From positions 1,302,001-1,366,000 of the forward strand of contig OX485809.1 of the NCBI GenBank assembly GCA_950295325.1: a stretch of DNA of 64,000 nucleotides. The letters run 5' to 3'. Each line of letters starts with the position of its first letter. Position 1 is the stretch's first letter. This document shows positions 47,801 to 60,689 of this stretch, one piece after another. Origin of the DNA: Polytrichum commune. Lineage: Eukaryota > Streptophyta > Polytrichopsida > Polytrichales > Polytrichaceae. A program made the position numbers and the translations under genes. The notes beneath the pieces were generated by a model. The model saw only the letters and a program-made list of their open reading frames with translations, did no database searches and was not told where the DNA came from.

Positions 47801-48300
47801 CATCCTTATAAGGCACGCCACCCTATGCTTCCCAGATCCACATCGGACGGCCCAGATCTCCCCAATCCGTGAACCCTTTGACTGGGTCGACATCCAACGG
47901 CTCAAGAGACTCCGTCTCAGGCTTAGCGTGACTGGAACCAGATCCAACGGTTCGAAGCTCACCATACCAGCTCGACTTAAAGTGCACGATTTGGCCACCA
48001 CCCTGGCCTACCCGGGGCCACCATGTGGCGTCATGCAAGACACGTGGAGTATCCCGATTGGAGATGTCCTGGTTTATAGGCCTTTGGATCACAGTGACTG
48101 AGGTGGACAGAAGGGAATTGTCGGTACTCTAATGAGGTAAAAGAAAACAAATAAATTACTTCATAGCTAATTCGCAACTTTGGTGCGCTCCTTTTCTTTG
48201 GATTCACTTTTGGTGGATGAATACTACCGTACATGGCGCTCTCTATTCCAACACAAAATAATTTCTCTCCTCTCAAAATGTGCCACGTGTCATGCTCTCA
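47801..48300 (-). promoter_or_regulatory. Candidate promoter with G-boxes
   Basis: Moderately GC-rich. CACGTGG at 48041 and CCACGTGTCA at 48283 are G-box/ABRE-type sites; ATCCAACGG occurs twice (47892, 47942); CCTTATAAGG at 47804-47813 is a symmetric TATA-like site. Orientation cannot be fixed from this; the nearest gene is the minus-strand HMA gene. The ORFs across it are dismissed as shadows. Confidence 0.4.
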
Positions 48301-48657
48301 CTCACCACAGTCCACTTGTGTTCCACATGGGAACTGCATTCCAACACATGTAAAGATGGAATCGGGAGCCTTTTACAGGATTGTAGTAAGCTTACCGTGG
48401 CAGGTTCAAAACTTTGCATCTCAAATCGTACTATGTTTTTGTGCCACATCAATTCTACCATTAGGTTTCAATGAATCCGGTTATGCCACGCCGCAAGTTC
48501 GGAGCAAAAAGGAAATCTTTCGTGTAGAAGTTGCCATGTACAATTATTTTATTTCCATGTGATAGACTTCCATTGATGAGGTGAAATGCAATAGATTGTC
48601 ACCTCGTAACCCCTAAATCGGGTTCCAAAAGGGAGAACCATGTAAGGTATGTATGTG

Positions 48658-48995
48658 GGTGTTATTTGGTATGTTTGTTCATGTCCTCTAACTTGTATTG
48701 ATTATATTTACACAACGTAACTTGTGTTGCATTAGCAAATATATGATGAACATCTACAAACAACCATATTGAAAAATCGGACCCTCCTTTAATTTAATTA
48801 CGGTCAACGGAAGTGCGTGTTTGGTGATTTGTTAAGTAGATACATAGGTCCTCTCAATTGCGTTCGCTATTGACTGTAGAGTAAATGTTAATATTTTAAA
48901 ATGTCTCTTTTAAACATGTATTTATGATGTTTGCTCTTTGATCCTCACTGAACCACATACCAATCAAATATAGGGGTCCAATTAAGAAAACAACC
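48658..48995 (+). repeat. Repeat family B copy 3
   Basis: GGGTGTTATTTGGTATG, TTGTGTTGCATTAGCAAAT, ACGGAAGTGCGTGTTTGG, TACATAGGTCCTCTCAATTG and ACCAATCAAATATAGGGGTC align in order with 39116-39487. Confidence 0.85.
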
Positions 48996-51815
48996 CACTT
49001 AAGACCCCTTACAACCGTTAAGGACATGAGATACAAACTTCTCTAAAGATTGAGAGCCATTGACACATCCAAGGTTAATATGAACCATGAGTTGAGGCAT
49101 AACTTTGGCTTCATTTGAGGCTCAGGTGTGTCACTATCTATCCACTACTAAGGGCTACTACACACACGAGACTGAAGGGCCCATGCTCTTTGCATTCTAA
49201 GATCTCTCATTGGTTGCAAAAGGCCGAGACTGTTCAAGTTCACTTCACACTAGAAGGTCTACATGGATTCTTTCATGACAAAATATGGATAATGTTTGAA
49301 GGTATGACAGAATATGCGTCAAGCCCACCTCCAAGAGGTAGGCTTGACGCAAATTATGGCAAACCATGTTGGTTAAACAGTTGGTACGGCCTTTGAATGA
49401 AAGTTGAGGGCCCTCACAATTACGTGGTCACGGCCCTTGGCTCGTGTATGAAGTGGCCCTGAGTATGGATTTTACATGCTTGATTGTGTTCTCATGTGAT
49501 AATTATCAACGCCCCATGATTTGATTGTTAGGTAAGCAATTGGAAGATGCATTCACAATCCCCATACAAGACAACCCTTGTTGAGAGGAGGTTTAATGAG
49601 CGATGCTTACAAAGAACCCACATATTAGCTCATGGCTTGCAATGATAGTGGTGTGATTCCAAACAACTATGTCATATTTTTACATTTATGTACATGCATA
49701 AATTTGGAATTGGTCAATGCCAACATGCATTGGCAAACATCATGTCATTGCCAGTCCTTCAAATATATCATAGACAATGGTGCTCTTTGTATCAAATACC
49801 AAACTCAATTACATGGACCAAAGGTATTGTGGATATTCATCTCCAAAAATGCACTCTTTCAATTGCAAGTGTTTCCAAGGGTTGTATGTCCACATATGGT
49901 GCATGAACTACACTAACTTAATATTATATTTAGTGTCACCAATTCTATTTGTCTTGCTCAATAGCAATTGTAAGCCGCTTGTGTAGTGTCACCAACACGA
50001 AATGCAAACCTGACATTACTTGTCATTGCCCGTTAGATAATTTGGGGATTATGGATTCACAATGTTGCAATTACTGTCACTTACTTAGTGGGATTTTCAT
50101 CCAAAGTTCAATCATTTCTAATACTATTTCATTACAAAAATGTTAAGATGTGGAATATACCAAATGTTGTTTCAATAATTGGCATTTCGGATGAACTAAA
50201 AGTAAGTTGGGATGACAGGTACTTGTGAATTTATTCATAAGAAGTGTGATTAGAAAAGTTGCCACAATGACATAAAACACCATATGACACTAAATACAAT
50301 ATGTAGAATAGTGTTGAATATGGATGGGTGACAATGTTATGCATGAGTTTAGCGATGTGCAAAATGTTTTGGAATTCTTTGTGGAAGTTGCAACTTGAAA
50401 CCGCACTAGTCTTATAAACCAAATATTCGAGGACGATATAGTGAAATAATATTGATTTTAAAGTTCATGAAGCCAAAAGGCTTATGGGGCTAAAAGTACA
50501 TCAAGATGGTGTCAAACTGGCTAATTCCCTAGATAGAGGCTACACTACTTGTCCCATTCACTGAGGGTGGTCTGATAAAGCGTGTGGGAAATTAGTGAAG
50601 ACGATACCAATTCTTTTACACTATGAAATTAGTGCCGCCAAAAGATCTAGGGTTTCGGGAGCCAAAATGTTAGAGTGTCTGAAACTCTCAATGCACACCC
50701 TCTTAAACTTCTTAGTGTTAGGAGATGTCTCGGGAGTGAGTGGTGCCGATTGAAAACAAGAGAAAGCCGTCTCCCCAAGCTCACAAAAATAAAATATGCA
50801 CTCTAAAAAAACATTAGAGAACACATCAATTTTTCTTGAAACGTATGGTAAATGAGCATGTATTTATGAGTTTAGTATCACTCAATAAAACTTCCAGCCC
50901 TTACAGACTCGAGATTCGGCAAAATAGTGTGTGTTTTGGGAATTAATATCACCCACACTACATGTCATCATTAGTCTAGTAGCCAACAAGTACAACCTTG
51001 AACTCGATGGTCCAATTCAAAGAAAGGCTTGAGACTGCGTAATACATGTGCATTTACACACACATACTCTTGAAGTAAGGTTTATTGATCTATTTAAAGT
51101 GAGGTGCTTTGTACGGGGCGATTGCTCTCACCTTCCATGAAGGTTTACCCCAACTTTTGCTACCACACTAGACGGCAAATATCTTCCGGAACCCAAAATT
51201 GAGTATGAGGCTCCTCTTGGTTTATTTAGGAATCAAAGCACGTCATATCCTTCCACCCTTTTGTTTCCTTCAAATAAAAAACACAAAACCAAACCTCTCA
51301 TCTTGAGTGCCAAACACATTTTGTATTGTGTGTGAAATACTCCTTTCATCAACATCCTCGAACCCTTTCTTAAAAATAGATGATCCGAAGCCCATCCACC
51401 AAATAAGTTGATTAGGGTCAAAAGAAGTAGGCTTTCAAGTTCATTGTATCATCAATATAGACACATTGAACTTGGGAGCAGTGTTCGGGGAGATTTTTTT
51501 TTGGGTCATAATCGGTTAAAACCCTAGTGCTTCCAAGTCCAACCGGTTACATATTTCGGGTTCTTCCTTCACTAATGTGAGGTATATTCCATAGATTCCT
51601 CTAAAATGATGGGTAATTTTCCCGAAGTCTTGAGCTTCGACCGGTTCATCTGTAACTAGCCACCCCCGTTCATTGCTTTGGATGTCCTTCACTCCACATT
51701 TTGAGCCGATTCTCAATTTGCTTTTTGATTTATTCTATTTTACTCTAGCATTGGTACACATTCCTAATTTAGTTTTTAGTGTTTCTTGTTTCGTTTAGAA
51801 GAAGACTTACCCTTT
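48996..51815. other. Intergenic, no gene recognised
   Basis: Plus-strand ORFs cluster at 49632-50146 in overlapping frames and have no motif. Includes the hairpin at 49316-49350. Confidence 0.5.
49316..49350. repeat. Short perfect-looking hairpin
   Basis: GCGTCAAGCCCACC pairs with GGTAGGCTTGACGC with one mismatch over 14 bp and a 7-nt loop (TCCAAGA). Confidence 0.85.
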
Positions 51816-52145
51816 CAATATGGCCCTGGGTTAAATCACATCTATGTTCAGTTGGGCCCTGCCTCTCTCACGCCTCTTTCACTGTCCAATTTTCCTGCAT
51901 GCACCTGCGTGGGAACTCTTCCTCGTTGGGAACCGATGTGATAATACCCGGTCAAAATTATAAACATTCATGGCATAAGTGACCATGCGCTTGATGGCTT
52001 AAATAACCGGGTGTTATCACATTGGTTCCCAACGGGGAAGAGTTCCCACACAGGTGTGGCAGGAAGACCGGGCAGTGAAGGAGGCGTGGGAGGGGCGGGG
52101 CCTAGCCGAACACAAATGTGGTTTAGCCCGGGGTTTCAATATGCG
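51816..52145. repeat. Repeat family C: foldback with ~130-bp arms
   Basis: Left arm (51816-51950) and right arm (52010-52145) are inverted: GTGGGAACTCTTCCTCGTTG and GATGTGATAATACCCGG mirror CCGGGTGTTATCACATTGG and CAACGGGGAAGAGTTCCCA. The same arm sequence forms the ends of 56890-58105. Confidence 0.9.
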
Positions 52146-52212
52146 CCCCCCTGCATCCCAAAAACAATGTGCAAGAGAAAGGAACCAAGTGTTTACATGG
52201 TCAATGGGTCTT

Positions 52213-52400
52213 TAAATGGATACGTTTTCATACTAGCCCGCTTCTCCTATAAGATACGAAACACGCAATTTAGTACGAGACGGTTAGCAAATCCAAATCA
52301 AAGTCGTAGACACTTTCCTCATGATTTCTGGAGCTCATACGAATATCATATTCATAATTCAAGCGAAGATTACATGGCTCTCCCCCGGGATCATATGGCT
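52213..52400 (+). repeat. Repeat family D, partial copy
   Basis: CTAGCCCGCTTCTCCTATAA, ACGGTTAGCAAATCCAAAT and GAGCTCATACGAATATCATA match 55683-56015 in order. Confidence 0.75.
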
Positions 52401-52718
52401 CTCGCTTGCAAACAAAGTCATTAGTATTCTATTTCTTAATCACATCAATAACTACGAAATCGTTGGAGAAATCTCGCCTCACGTCCTTGGCCTATTGCCA
52501 ACTCGTTGAAGAATACCAATAACAACTCAAACGATGCGAGTCTCGTGACGTCAATGGGCAACTCCTAGTGTGACCAATACGGGTGTTTAGGGTTGGTAAA
52601 AGTGGAACTTATGCAATGTTTGGTGTTGATTTGCATGCACTTTAGGCTTGTGAGTCGACGCTTGTGTTGATCAAGTGGGGAGAGTTTTACAAGACCTTAC
52701 GTATGACCTTAAGAGCCT

Positions 52719-52739
52719 CACTCTCTCTCTCTCTCTCTA
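52719..52739. repeat. (TC)n microsatellite
   Basis: About ten CT units. Confidence 0.95.
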
Positions 52740-53582
52740 CACATGTGTTCTCATAACAACCCGTGCGTGTTCAAAACGTTACACTTTGAGCGTTAAAAGT
52801 GCATGTTTTGGGTAGAAAGTTGTGGGAAGATTACTAAGAAGGGGAAAGGATGCCACATATCTTGGTCTCATCTCTAGACATGCGATGGGATGGCCCACAA
52901 GGTGTCCAAAACGCGCAGACCTAGAGAGGAGGATAAGCTTATAGCTTGTGTTGGTGGCGGCTCCGACACTTTCCCAAAGTCTCCATTGGCCTCCTCAAAG
53001 TGAAGCCACCTAACCTAACCTAACCTAAATAGTTGGTGGTAATGCCGATGGGAATCGGGAAGCTTCCGGGCTAAGTTGGATGTAGTTGACCCCCCGGTGT
53101 GAGAATCACAAGGTAATTTGCCTATTTACCCGTGTTGGCTTTTACCAATCGAGTAGCCTAGTAACTTAGGAGTGTGTGTGGGGGTGCTTTTTTCCCGTAT
53201 AAATTAATTCATTAGTTCGGTTTTGTGAGTGAATGCATGTTGGTTGCGCAAAGCAAAATGAAGAATGGTAATTGGAATATTTTTTTGTAGTATCCGGGTT
53301 CAAAGTTGGCGATGGGATGCATTTCTATTCTAAAATTTGGAGTTAGGTCACAAGGGGGAGTTAATATGGCTAAGATGTTGGTGATGACATTGGTTGTGTA
53401 TGTTAGGTGACATTTGATGCAGAGTGGTTGTGAACCACGTTGTCCCATTGGGATTTTTGGCCCATTTTTTCAAGTTTTAAGCCTAAACGAAATGAAAAAC
53501 AAAAATAAAAATAAAAAATGGTCTTATTCTTTTTGGCGCAATTTGGCTTCATGGAGCCCCCCCCCCCTTGGCAAAATAAACC

Positions 53583-53585
<3 letters not shown>

Positions 53586-53618
<33 letters not shown>
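53586..53618. repeat. (AC)n microsatellite
   Basis: About sixteen AC units followed by a short TATA run; a C10 run lies just upstream (53561). Confidence 0.95.
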
Positions 53619-53623
<5 letters not shown>

Positions 53624-53763
53624 TTGGCTTGGCGGGGTTCCAAAGGGAGCGAGATCCTATAGGGAAGTTTTTCAGACACACCCTAATATTGGAGTAGTTC
53701 CTACTTATCCAACTTTCTAATAGAACTACATTAAATTGAAGAGAGATAATCATTGTATACAAG

Positions 53764-54165
53764 TGTTCTAGTGTTCTAGTGTTGGATGGTATCATTTATT
53801 TCTTATACCATATGGGTATCTATAACGAGGATTTCACACTTTACAATACCAATAGTTTATGGATGTTTGATGGTGTTTTGTTAACAATATCATTAAGGTC
53901 TATATACCATTAAAAAGTCTTCATACCTAGATAAAATTGTCCTAAGTCAATATTGTCATAATAAATTTGTGAATAGGGTTTAGAATGGCATTGACCCAAA
54001 TAATAACTTAGATATACAAAGATTTTTTTCATCTCGAGATACCCACCAAATCTCAATATAGGACTAGTTCTACAAGTTTGATATCCACGGGTAGGTTTTT
54101 AAATACCATTATTGATTATTGATACCATGCATACATCTATATATCAAACCAACGTTGAAGGATAC
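53764..54165 (+). repeat. Repeat family A copy 4
   Basis: CTAGTGTTGGATGGTATCA start, ACCATATGGGTATCTATAAC and GAGGATTTCACAC, then ATCTATATATCAAACCAACG at the end; collinear with 40045-40428. Confidence 0.8.
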
Positions 54166-55682
54166 CTCTCATCCATCCCACATAAAAACCTTACCCCAAA
54201 AGTTATAGCTTTGTGGTCGATTCATCTCAAATGGCTCATATTGTATTACTTCGGGGTTTGTCAAAGTTAGTAACCTCCATGATGCATACTATATAACGGA
54301 TTTTATAGAACGAATGAGAGATACGCTCATATGCAACAATTCCCTCTCCACTACTAAATTGTCATGTCAGTGTGAGTAACATTAATTCTTTAAAACCCAC
54401 ATAAATTCTCAATCAATTTCAAGGCTTCAATTTTAAATTGGTGTGGGGCCACATCAAATGCTTTTATAGGACTCTATTGATGTGGTTGACTATTTTATTT
54501 TACGTTGTGTTTGGACTTGAACTAATACTCAAAGTGTCGGTCAGATGTCTTCACGAGAACTTAGGGGAAGACTCAAAGTCTTGTGTCTACATTAATTTCA
54601 CATGATTGGATCATTACTTACTCAATCCACATTAATTTTCCACCCACACTAATAAGACAATTTGGTGTAGTTATTAGGTTGAGAAGCCAAATTCTTGGAC
54701 CCGTCACCATTGTGTTAATTGAAGTGCTAGTCCCAAGGGTCATGTACAACTATACTAAGTGCATATTGTTTGTACTTATTATGTTTGCCTAGTTGACATA
54801 TGTAATATCTGCAAGTTGCATAGATTGATTGTCTTTATTATTCGGCATCAAATGAAGTTTTCCATATATAAGGAAAAAACACACCTCATCAAAATCCCTA
54901 ATACTAATTTTCAGACATTTTTGCCAAATTTGAGAGTCAAAAAATAAGTGAGAGAATCTATGTGTATCAATCAGAGAGTACTATCAACACCATAAGTTTT
55001 TACACCGAATCCCAAAATGTTCGAGGAACGTAGGAGTCCATCCATAGAAACCTTGGGGTTCAACTTGGAGGAGCCAACCATGACCATTGATCAAACATTG
55101 TAGCACTACGTTGTTTGCAAAGGTTTTATACATTAGGATTAACGACTTTATGATTGAACAATGGCGAATTTGAACCCACCATTTACTCCCACCTCTTTAC
55201 TCACCATTTGTACCCCAAGTTGTACCCCAAGTTGCATGTTACATGTTGTTCCGCTTGTCGGTGTCTAGGTTGTCTAGGTACGGCCTATAAAGTCACCCCA
55301 AGTGTTGGTAAGTGTTCTAGTCAAATGGGGCTCAAGCTTGTTTCTTTTCTAGTTTTCTCTTGTTTAGGGAAGATATGTGTTGAATATCACATGGCAATTC
55401 GTGATAAGCATTACCTACATAGTTGTGAAAGGAAGAGGTTATTAGAAGATTCGGAAATCGGTAGATTGATATCTTCCACTAAGTTAATAAGAAGCCGGCA
55501 AGGACTCTCACATTCAAGCACATGGGACGGTTACCACCATTTTAAATGGATTGGAGGATGAAAATACCCCTCGAAGTACTTTATTGGCTTCAATACATTG
55601 CCTACTCACACCATCCCCCCCCCCCTCCCCTCCTTGATGCCATTTTCAAGATAGATGAGTCTTAAATGGTTATTTTTTCCCG
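54166..55682. other. Intergenic, no gene recognised
   Basis: ORF 55154-55561 (+, 135 aa) is the longest but has no motif. AT-rich. A polyC/pyrimidine run at 55614-55631. Confidence 0.5.
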
Positions 55683-56015
55683 ACTAGCCCACTTCTCCTA
55701 GGATATGAAACACGTAACTAGCATCATACGAGATGGTTAGCAAATCCAAATGGAGGTTTTAGTCACTTTCCTTGTAGTTTTCAGAGCTCATATGAATATT
55801 TTATTCATTATCGAAGTGAAGATTTTTGTTTCTTGTTAAATGGGCAAACGGATCTCCTCCGTCCCCAAAATGTTGACTATTGAGTCTGGAATGCATTTCA
55901 TATTTTGAGCACACAATCCAATCTCTATTTGAACACATGTTGTTTGGTATATTTTCTTGGATCCGTACCAAATCACATGCCACCCAAGAATAGGTGTAGA
56001 ATTAAGATAAGTAAT
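55683..56015 (+). repeat. Repeat family D, longest copy
   Basis: Combines the 5' half seen at 52213 (CTAGCCCACTTCTCCTAGG) and the 3' half seen at 5130-5390 (ATTTTATTCATTATCGAAGTG, AATAGGTGTAGAATTAAGAT). Confidence 0.8.
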
Positions 56016-56079
56016 TGATTCAAGCACATCCACCTTCCACGAAGATTGCCATAGAGATTGTTGTTAGAGTAAAATTGAG

Positions 56080-56330
56080 TGGGTCTTAACTGGTTCGTTT
56101 GCTTAGTCCATACATATTTGATCGGTATGTGGTTTGGTGAGGATCAAAGAGCAAACATCATAAAGACACGTGTTAGAAAAAGATTGGACTACGTCTTCAA
56201 ACTTTAATAACTACTCTATACTCAACAGCGAACCCTCGATATTAATAACTACTCTACACTCATTTCTATTATGAAGGAGACCATGTCAAAGAAGGGCATG
56301 GTAGGAGCAAACAACAAACACCACATGGAC
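56080..56330 (-). repeat. Repeat family B, partial copy 4
   Basis: GGGTCTTAACTGGTTCG, ATATTTGATCGGTATGTGGT and GGTGAGGATCAAAGAGCAAAC align with the start of the inverted copy at 43065. Confidence 0.7.
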
Positions 56331-56889
56331 CTCGTCCCTCCAAGGCCCGAGGGGTGAAGCATGTTCTAGGATGTATTATGAAACAAATTTTTTTCAAGGG
56401 TTTTCCTAATAAAGAAGGAAATAAAATAAGAAACTTTTGACTCAATTATAAGACACCATCAAATAATCACATCCATTCGGTTAGAAATATAGATTTATAA
56501 ATTACATTGCTGAACTCCTATGATGAATTTAGAAATAAAAACTTAGAAATTAATCGCATTCACCAATTTCTTGAAATGTCTTCATGAGAAATCTAGTGAC
56601 TTTGGTTCGCATTACATATTGTACAGATCTTTAAGAAGTTGCAAGCATAAGATCACCTTGAGTGATCAAAATGACCTTTGGACGTGACCATTTCATAAGG
56701 TATGGAGGATAAATATGCAAATATTTCAAAATTGATCTTTTGGAGGTGATAGAAAATTTCAATAGTTACATCTTGAAATATTTATTTTATAGCAAGATCC
56801 CATCGTTTAAAATTGAGCGTCCCATATTGGGACGTTCGAACCAACAAGGGTTATGAGTGTTGGGTCTTGATGTTGACTTAGCTCCACAT

Positions 56890-58105
56890 ACTATATCATT
56901 GAAGCCCTGGGTTAGATCACAACTTCATTCGGCTAGGCCCCACCCCTCCCATGCCTCCTACACTGCCCAATCTTCCTCATCTTCCATGTCTGCACCTGCA
57001 TGGGAACTCTTCCTTGTTGCGAACTAATGTAACAATACCTTGTCACTTAACTCCAAAGTGGTATGGAGGATAAAAACTATCCTCGACTATTTTCAATCCG
57101 AACGTGGAGGCATTTGCCGAACTGTACTAGAAAAAAATCAATAAAGAGCGATTGTACAAATCAGTGAGACCAACCCAACGACACTAAAAACAACAAATTT
57201 GAGGATGGACTATAATTTCTATGAAGCTCGAAAGATTTAGGCTATCATGCAAATTGCAAAGTTTTAGTTCACCTGACTCTTCCCCGGGCGTTGACTTCCT
57301 ACATGGTTCACGTGTACTTGGAGTTCGTTGGCCGAAGATCTAGCCGCTCAAAGTGGCTCAAATTTTTTAATGAAGTTGCACTTGCTATAAGTTGTAATGT
57401 GGGCGCTTGGATTTGCATATTTTTCACTTCACAAATTCTCCCGAATTTATGTAAGAATGCTATTATGTTTGCAATTTTTGACAACCCTATGTACACGACA
57501 TCGTAGTTTTTGAAAAAAAAAATTCAAGTGGAGAGGGGAGCTAGTATGTGGAGCTCAAATTTCTTAGTTGGAGTCGCAGTGGAATTTGGAGTGTTGCTAG
57601 CTGTACCGAGGAATGAGGCAAGAAAAAGCCCGAGAAACCATGCAAGTTGTTCATTATTGACAAATGCTTTCAATGCAAAAAAAAATATTGAAAAAGAGAA
57701 TGGACGGTTGCAATTTTTTGAGGTGATTTGCTACACCCTCCTTTTATACGGTTGGATTTACATCTATAGCCATCGATCTCCCCGAAGAAAAATTCAAAAA
57801 TGAACATGTGCTCCAGGGATTATTCCTCGAGGAATATCCTATGTCACTTTGAGGTTAAGCCATTAAGCTCCTTTGGCATGTGCAGGAACTCCATCAAATA
57901 ACTCGGGAATAATGAAAGTGATGTCAACTTTAATATTTGTAATTATGGCCGAGTATTGTCACATTGGTTCCCAATGAGGAAGAGTTCCCATGCAGGTGCG
58001 GACAAAGAGCATGCGGAAGACCAGGCAATGAAGAAGGCTTGGGAAGGGCAGGGCCCAACCGAATGAAGATGTGATCTAGCCCAAGACATCATTGAAGGGC
58101 CTTTG
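56890..58105. mobile_element. Family C element: ~1.2 kb with long terminal inverted arms
   Basis: The ends 56890-57045 and 57945-58105 are inverted copies of ~140 bp (GTTAGATCACAACTTCATTC against GAATGAAGATGTGATCTAGC; GGGAACTCTTCCTTGTTG against CAATGAGGAAGAGTTCCC). The ~900-bp interior has ORFs (57291, 57510) with no motif. Long arms resemble non-autonomous Mutator-like or foldback elements, but no target duplication was identified. Confidence 0.75.
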
Positions 58106-60689
58106 TATGAAGAAAATTGAGCACTTGTGGTAAATTTAAGAATTATGTGGTCTCTCCCAATTTTTATCAAGCTTTGCCGTCGTTTTGGAAACAAAGTATC
58201 ATGGCTAGGATGGGGCAATCTCATCTATTCCCGACACCTTTGGCAAATTTGGGTGCCTAGATAGATGTGATTTGTGCTTTGATTATCTTGTTGAATCACC
58301 CTTTCGAAGTGGATTAAAAGTTCTATGACTCAAAATGTTTGCATCATACCTCATCATTCTTACGGAATTTCCAAGTAAAATATTTTGAAATCTATTGTGG
58401 ATGGGGCGAGCCACCCATTTGTGCTAACTTATCCATCTTGAAAATGCCTCACCTTTTGCATGGGATAAAGCGTTTCTTGAATAACTTATTGTGACTTTGC
58501 CAAAAACCTCATTATTGTGAGAATGTGGGACCACGAGTGAGATGCCACACTTTGCTTATAATGCCTTATTATACTTCAACATGGTGTGCAATTGGCAAAT
58601 CCATGGTCCTACCTATAATAAAGCCTCCACGAGTCCAATCACTTGTTTATGTCACGATGCGCTACATATAATGGACTTTGTTGTGTGTGCACATAGGTCA
58701 TCCTATCCCCCACTTGGTTTTTTTTTGGGGTGGGGAACCATGTGACACATACTTTGTGTCCACTAAGGTAGATTAGGTTAATTCAATTAGCTTCCTTAAT
58801 TGGACACTTATTTTTGGCTCCTAATCGAGAGTATAGTTGCCCTAATTCAATTGGATGAGTAATACATGTTGATTTAGTTGCCACCTTGATGATATTTGGG
58901 ATAGTCAACTTCATTCAAATCAAACTACACTCGCCATTCTCCATAATCAAGAGTGCTCCCCACTAAGCCCCAACACTCCTGATTTTTGTGGGCAAGTTGG
59001 GCAAATAAGGAGGCGGCATGTGGTTGTGAGGTGCCGACCAACTTGTATTGTGGGTATTCTATAATGAAAAGCCCGTTCGGCACATTTTTATTTTACCCAT
59101 GACCATTTTAAGAGACATGACACAATCCATATTGGCATTAAACTTGGTTTTCATTGGCAAATGACCCATGTAGAATCTACTAGTGATGTTGTTCATTCAC
59201 ACAACAATGAACAATGGAAGAGTTCCCCCCTATAACATGAGATAGGAAAGCATAGAATCTTTGATTCTAGAGCCTAGGTCAACACCGACCTCAGCTCCAA
59301 TTTCCACGATTTCAAAATTATTTGGTCATGATTTACAATTCCTAACATGTTGAAATGCCTAAGAAACCCTCGATAAATTATCTTCTTGTTTGTGAGCAAC
59401 TATGGCTAACCACTCCTCATAGTAGGGAAGCTAAAACATGAGCGATGAGGAGTAACATGTGAGCAAACACACCAAATATAACAATTATACACAATTTTAG
59501 CTGCCATACTTTTAAAATGGTACACATTTTATTGCAAATTTTTAGTCCTAAAGTATAATTTTTAGATTGAACAAAAGTGAAGGGGGCCTATTACCGTCAA
59601 TACTTCCAAAAATTATCAGTCCATGGTTGATTTTTATTATTACCATCTACACCAATACATGCCGCTTGTTGACATTTCCAGACATGCGGTTGAACATGAC
59701 ACTTGGTACATTACTAACACTCTACATTACGAGCAAGTTCAAGCAGTTGCATGACCTCATTGTAGGTAGATGTTGGAGCATGAATGAACTTGTCATTGTC
59801 GTAATCCATCTTGAACAAAAATTGAAATACATAGTACATATGTTTTTCAGTACATCCATTTCCTTTTTTTCCCCAAAACTTGAGATGACATTTTTGTGAA
59901 GTTCAAGGCACGCGTAATGAGGGATATCGCAAATTGTGACACAATATGCGAAATCCTCCTTGGAGATGACGTTGCTTAACACTGCAAAACATGAATATAG
60001 AATGGTAGTTTCTCCAACCACATAGTAATCGTCAATGAGATTTGTGCTTTCCATTTGTTTTTGTGATCTGATGTTGGTGTTGCTAGTTTGTGATGCACTA
60101 CCTTACCAAATCTAAAAGTTGGGTAGGCATCGGGGTCTTGTGGCTAGCATAAATGCGTTTGAGGGATGGGAGGTGTGGCAATAGCCTACAATGAGGAGAA
60201 AGTGCGTCCCTCTACTACATTTGGAACATGGTGTCTTCAAGTGCCAAAGCCTCCTCCCTTGAGAGACAAACACTTATCTTCACCAACCAAGTATTGGGTA
60301 CTATAGGCCAATACATCACATACTTCTTTTTGAGGCCACTCACACAACACTTGATGTCATCAAGGCAAAATCCAAACTCGTACTACACATTGTTGGTGGA
60401 GTGGTACTCCTTCTTACAATATTGTACGTTGGAGCAAGGATGTCATGTTTGCTAATTGTGATTCGGCATTGCACAATCTCCGTGTAATCACCTGCATTGC
60501 CTAAGATATTTTGGCAAGGTTGGGTGACATTTATACTATGTGCCATTGGAGAGAAGGGCAAACAATCTATAACACCAATGTGGTATGAGTCACACCATGC
60601 TTTGCATAATATAAATTATTCTCTATGCATGCATGTTTTGTCCTAGTGTTAGGACAAGGAATCAAGTAGTTCATTTTGTCGGGTCAATG
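58106..60689. other. Intergenic, likely decayed transposon sequence
   Basis: ORFs at 59567 (+) and 59722 (-) overlap each other. The minus one (IDDYYVVGETTILYSCFAVL) faintly recalls the N-terminal helices of Harbinger-type transposases, but the following DDE motifs are absent. Not called. Confidence 0.4.

Larger units (their letters stand above)
52146..53763. other. Intergenic; simple repeats, no gene
   Basis: Holds family D sequence (52213-52400), two microsatellites and four CCTAA units (53008-53028). ORF 52011-52424 runs across the family C arm and is rejected. Confidence 0.5.

Noticed and set aside
53008-53028. (CCTAA)4, telomere-like repeat
   Set aside because: Only four units and not the plant CCCTAAA telomere motif.
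59722-60054. Minus-strand ORF recalling a Harbinger transposase N-terminus
   Set aside because: Only ~20 residues are suggestive and the DDE core is missing.
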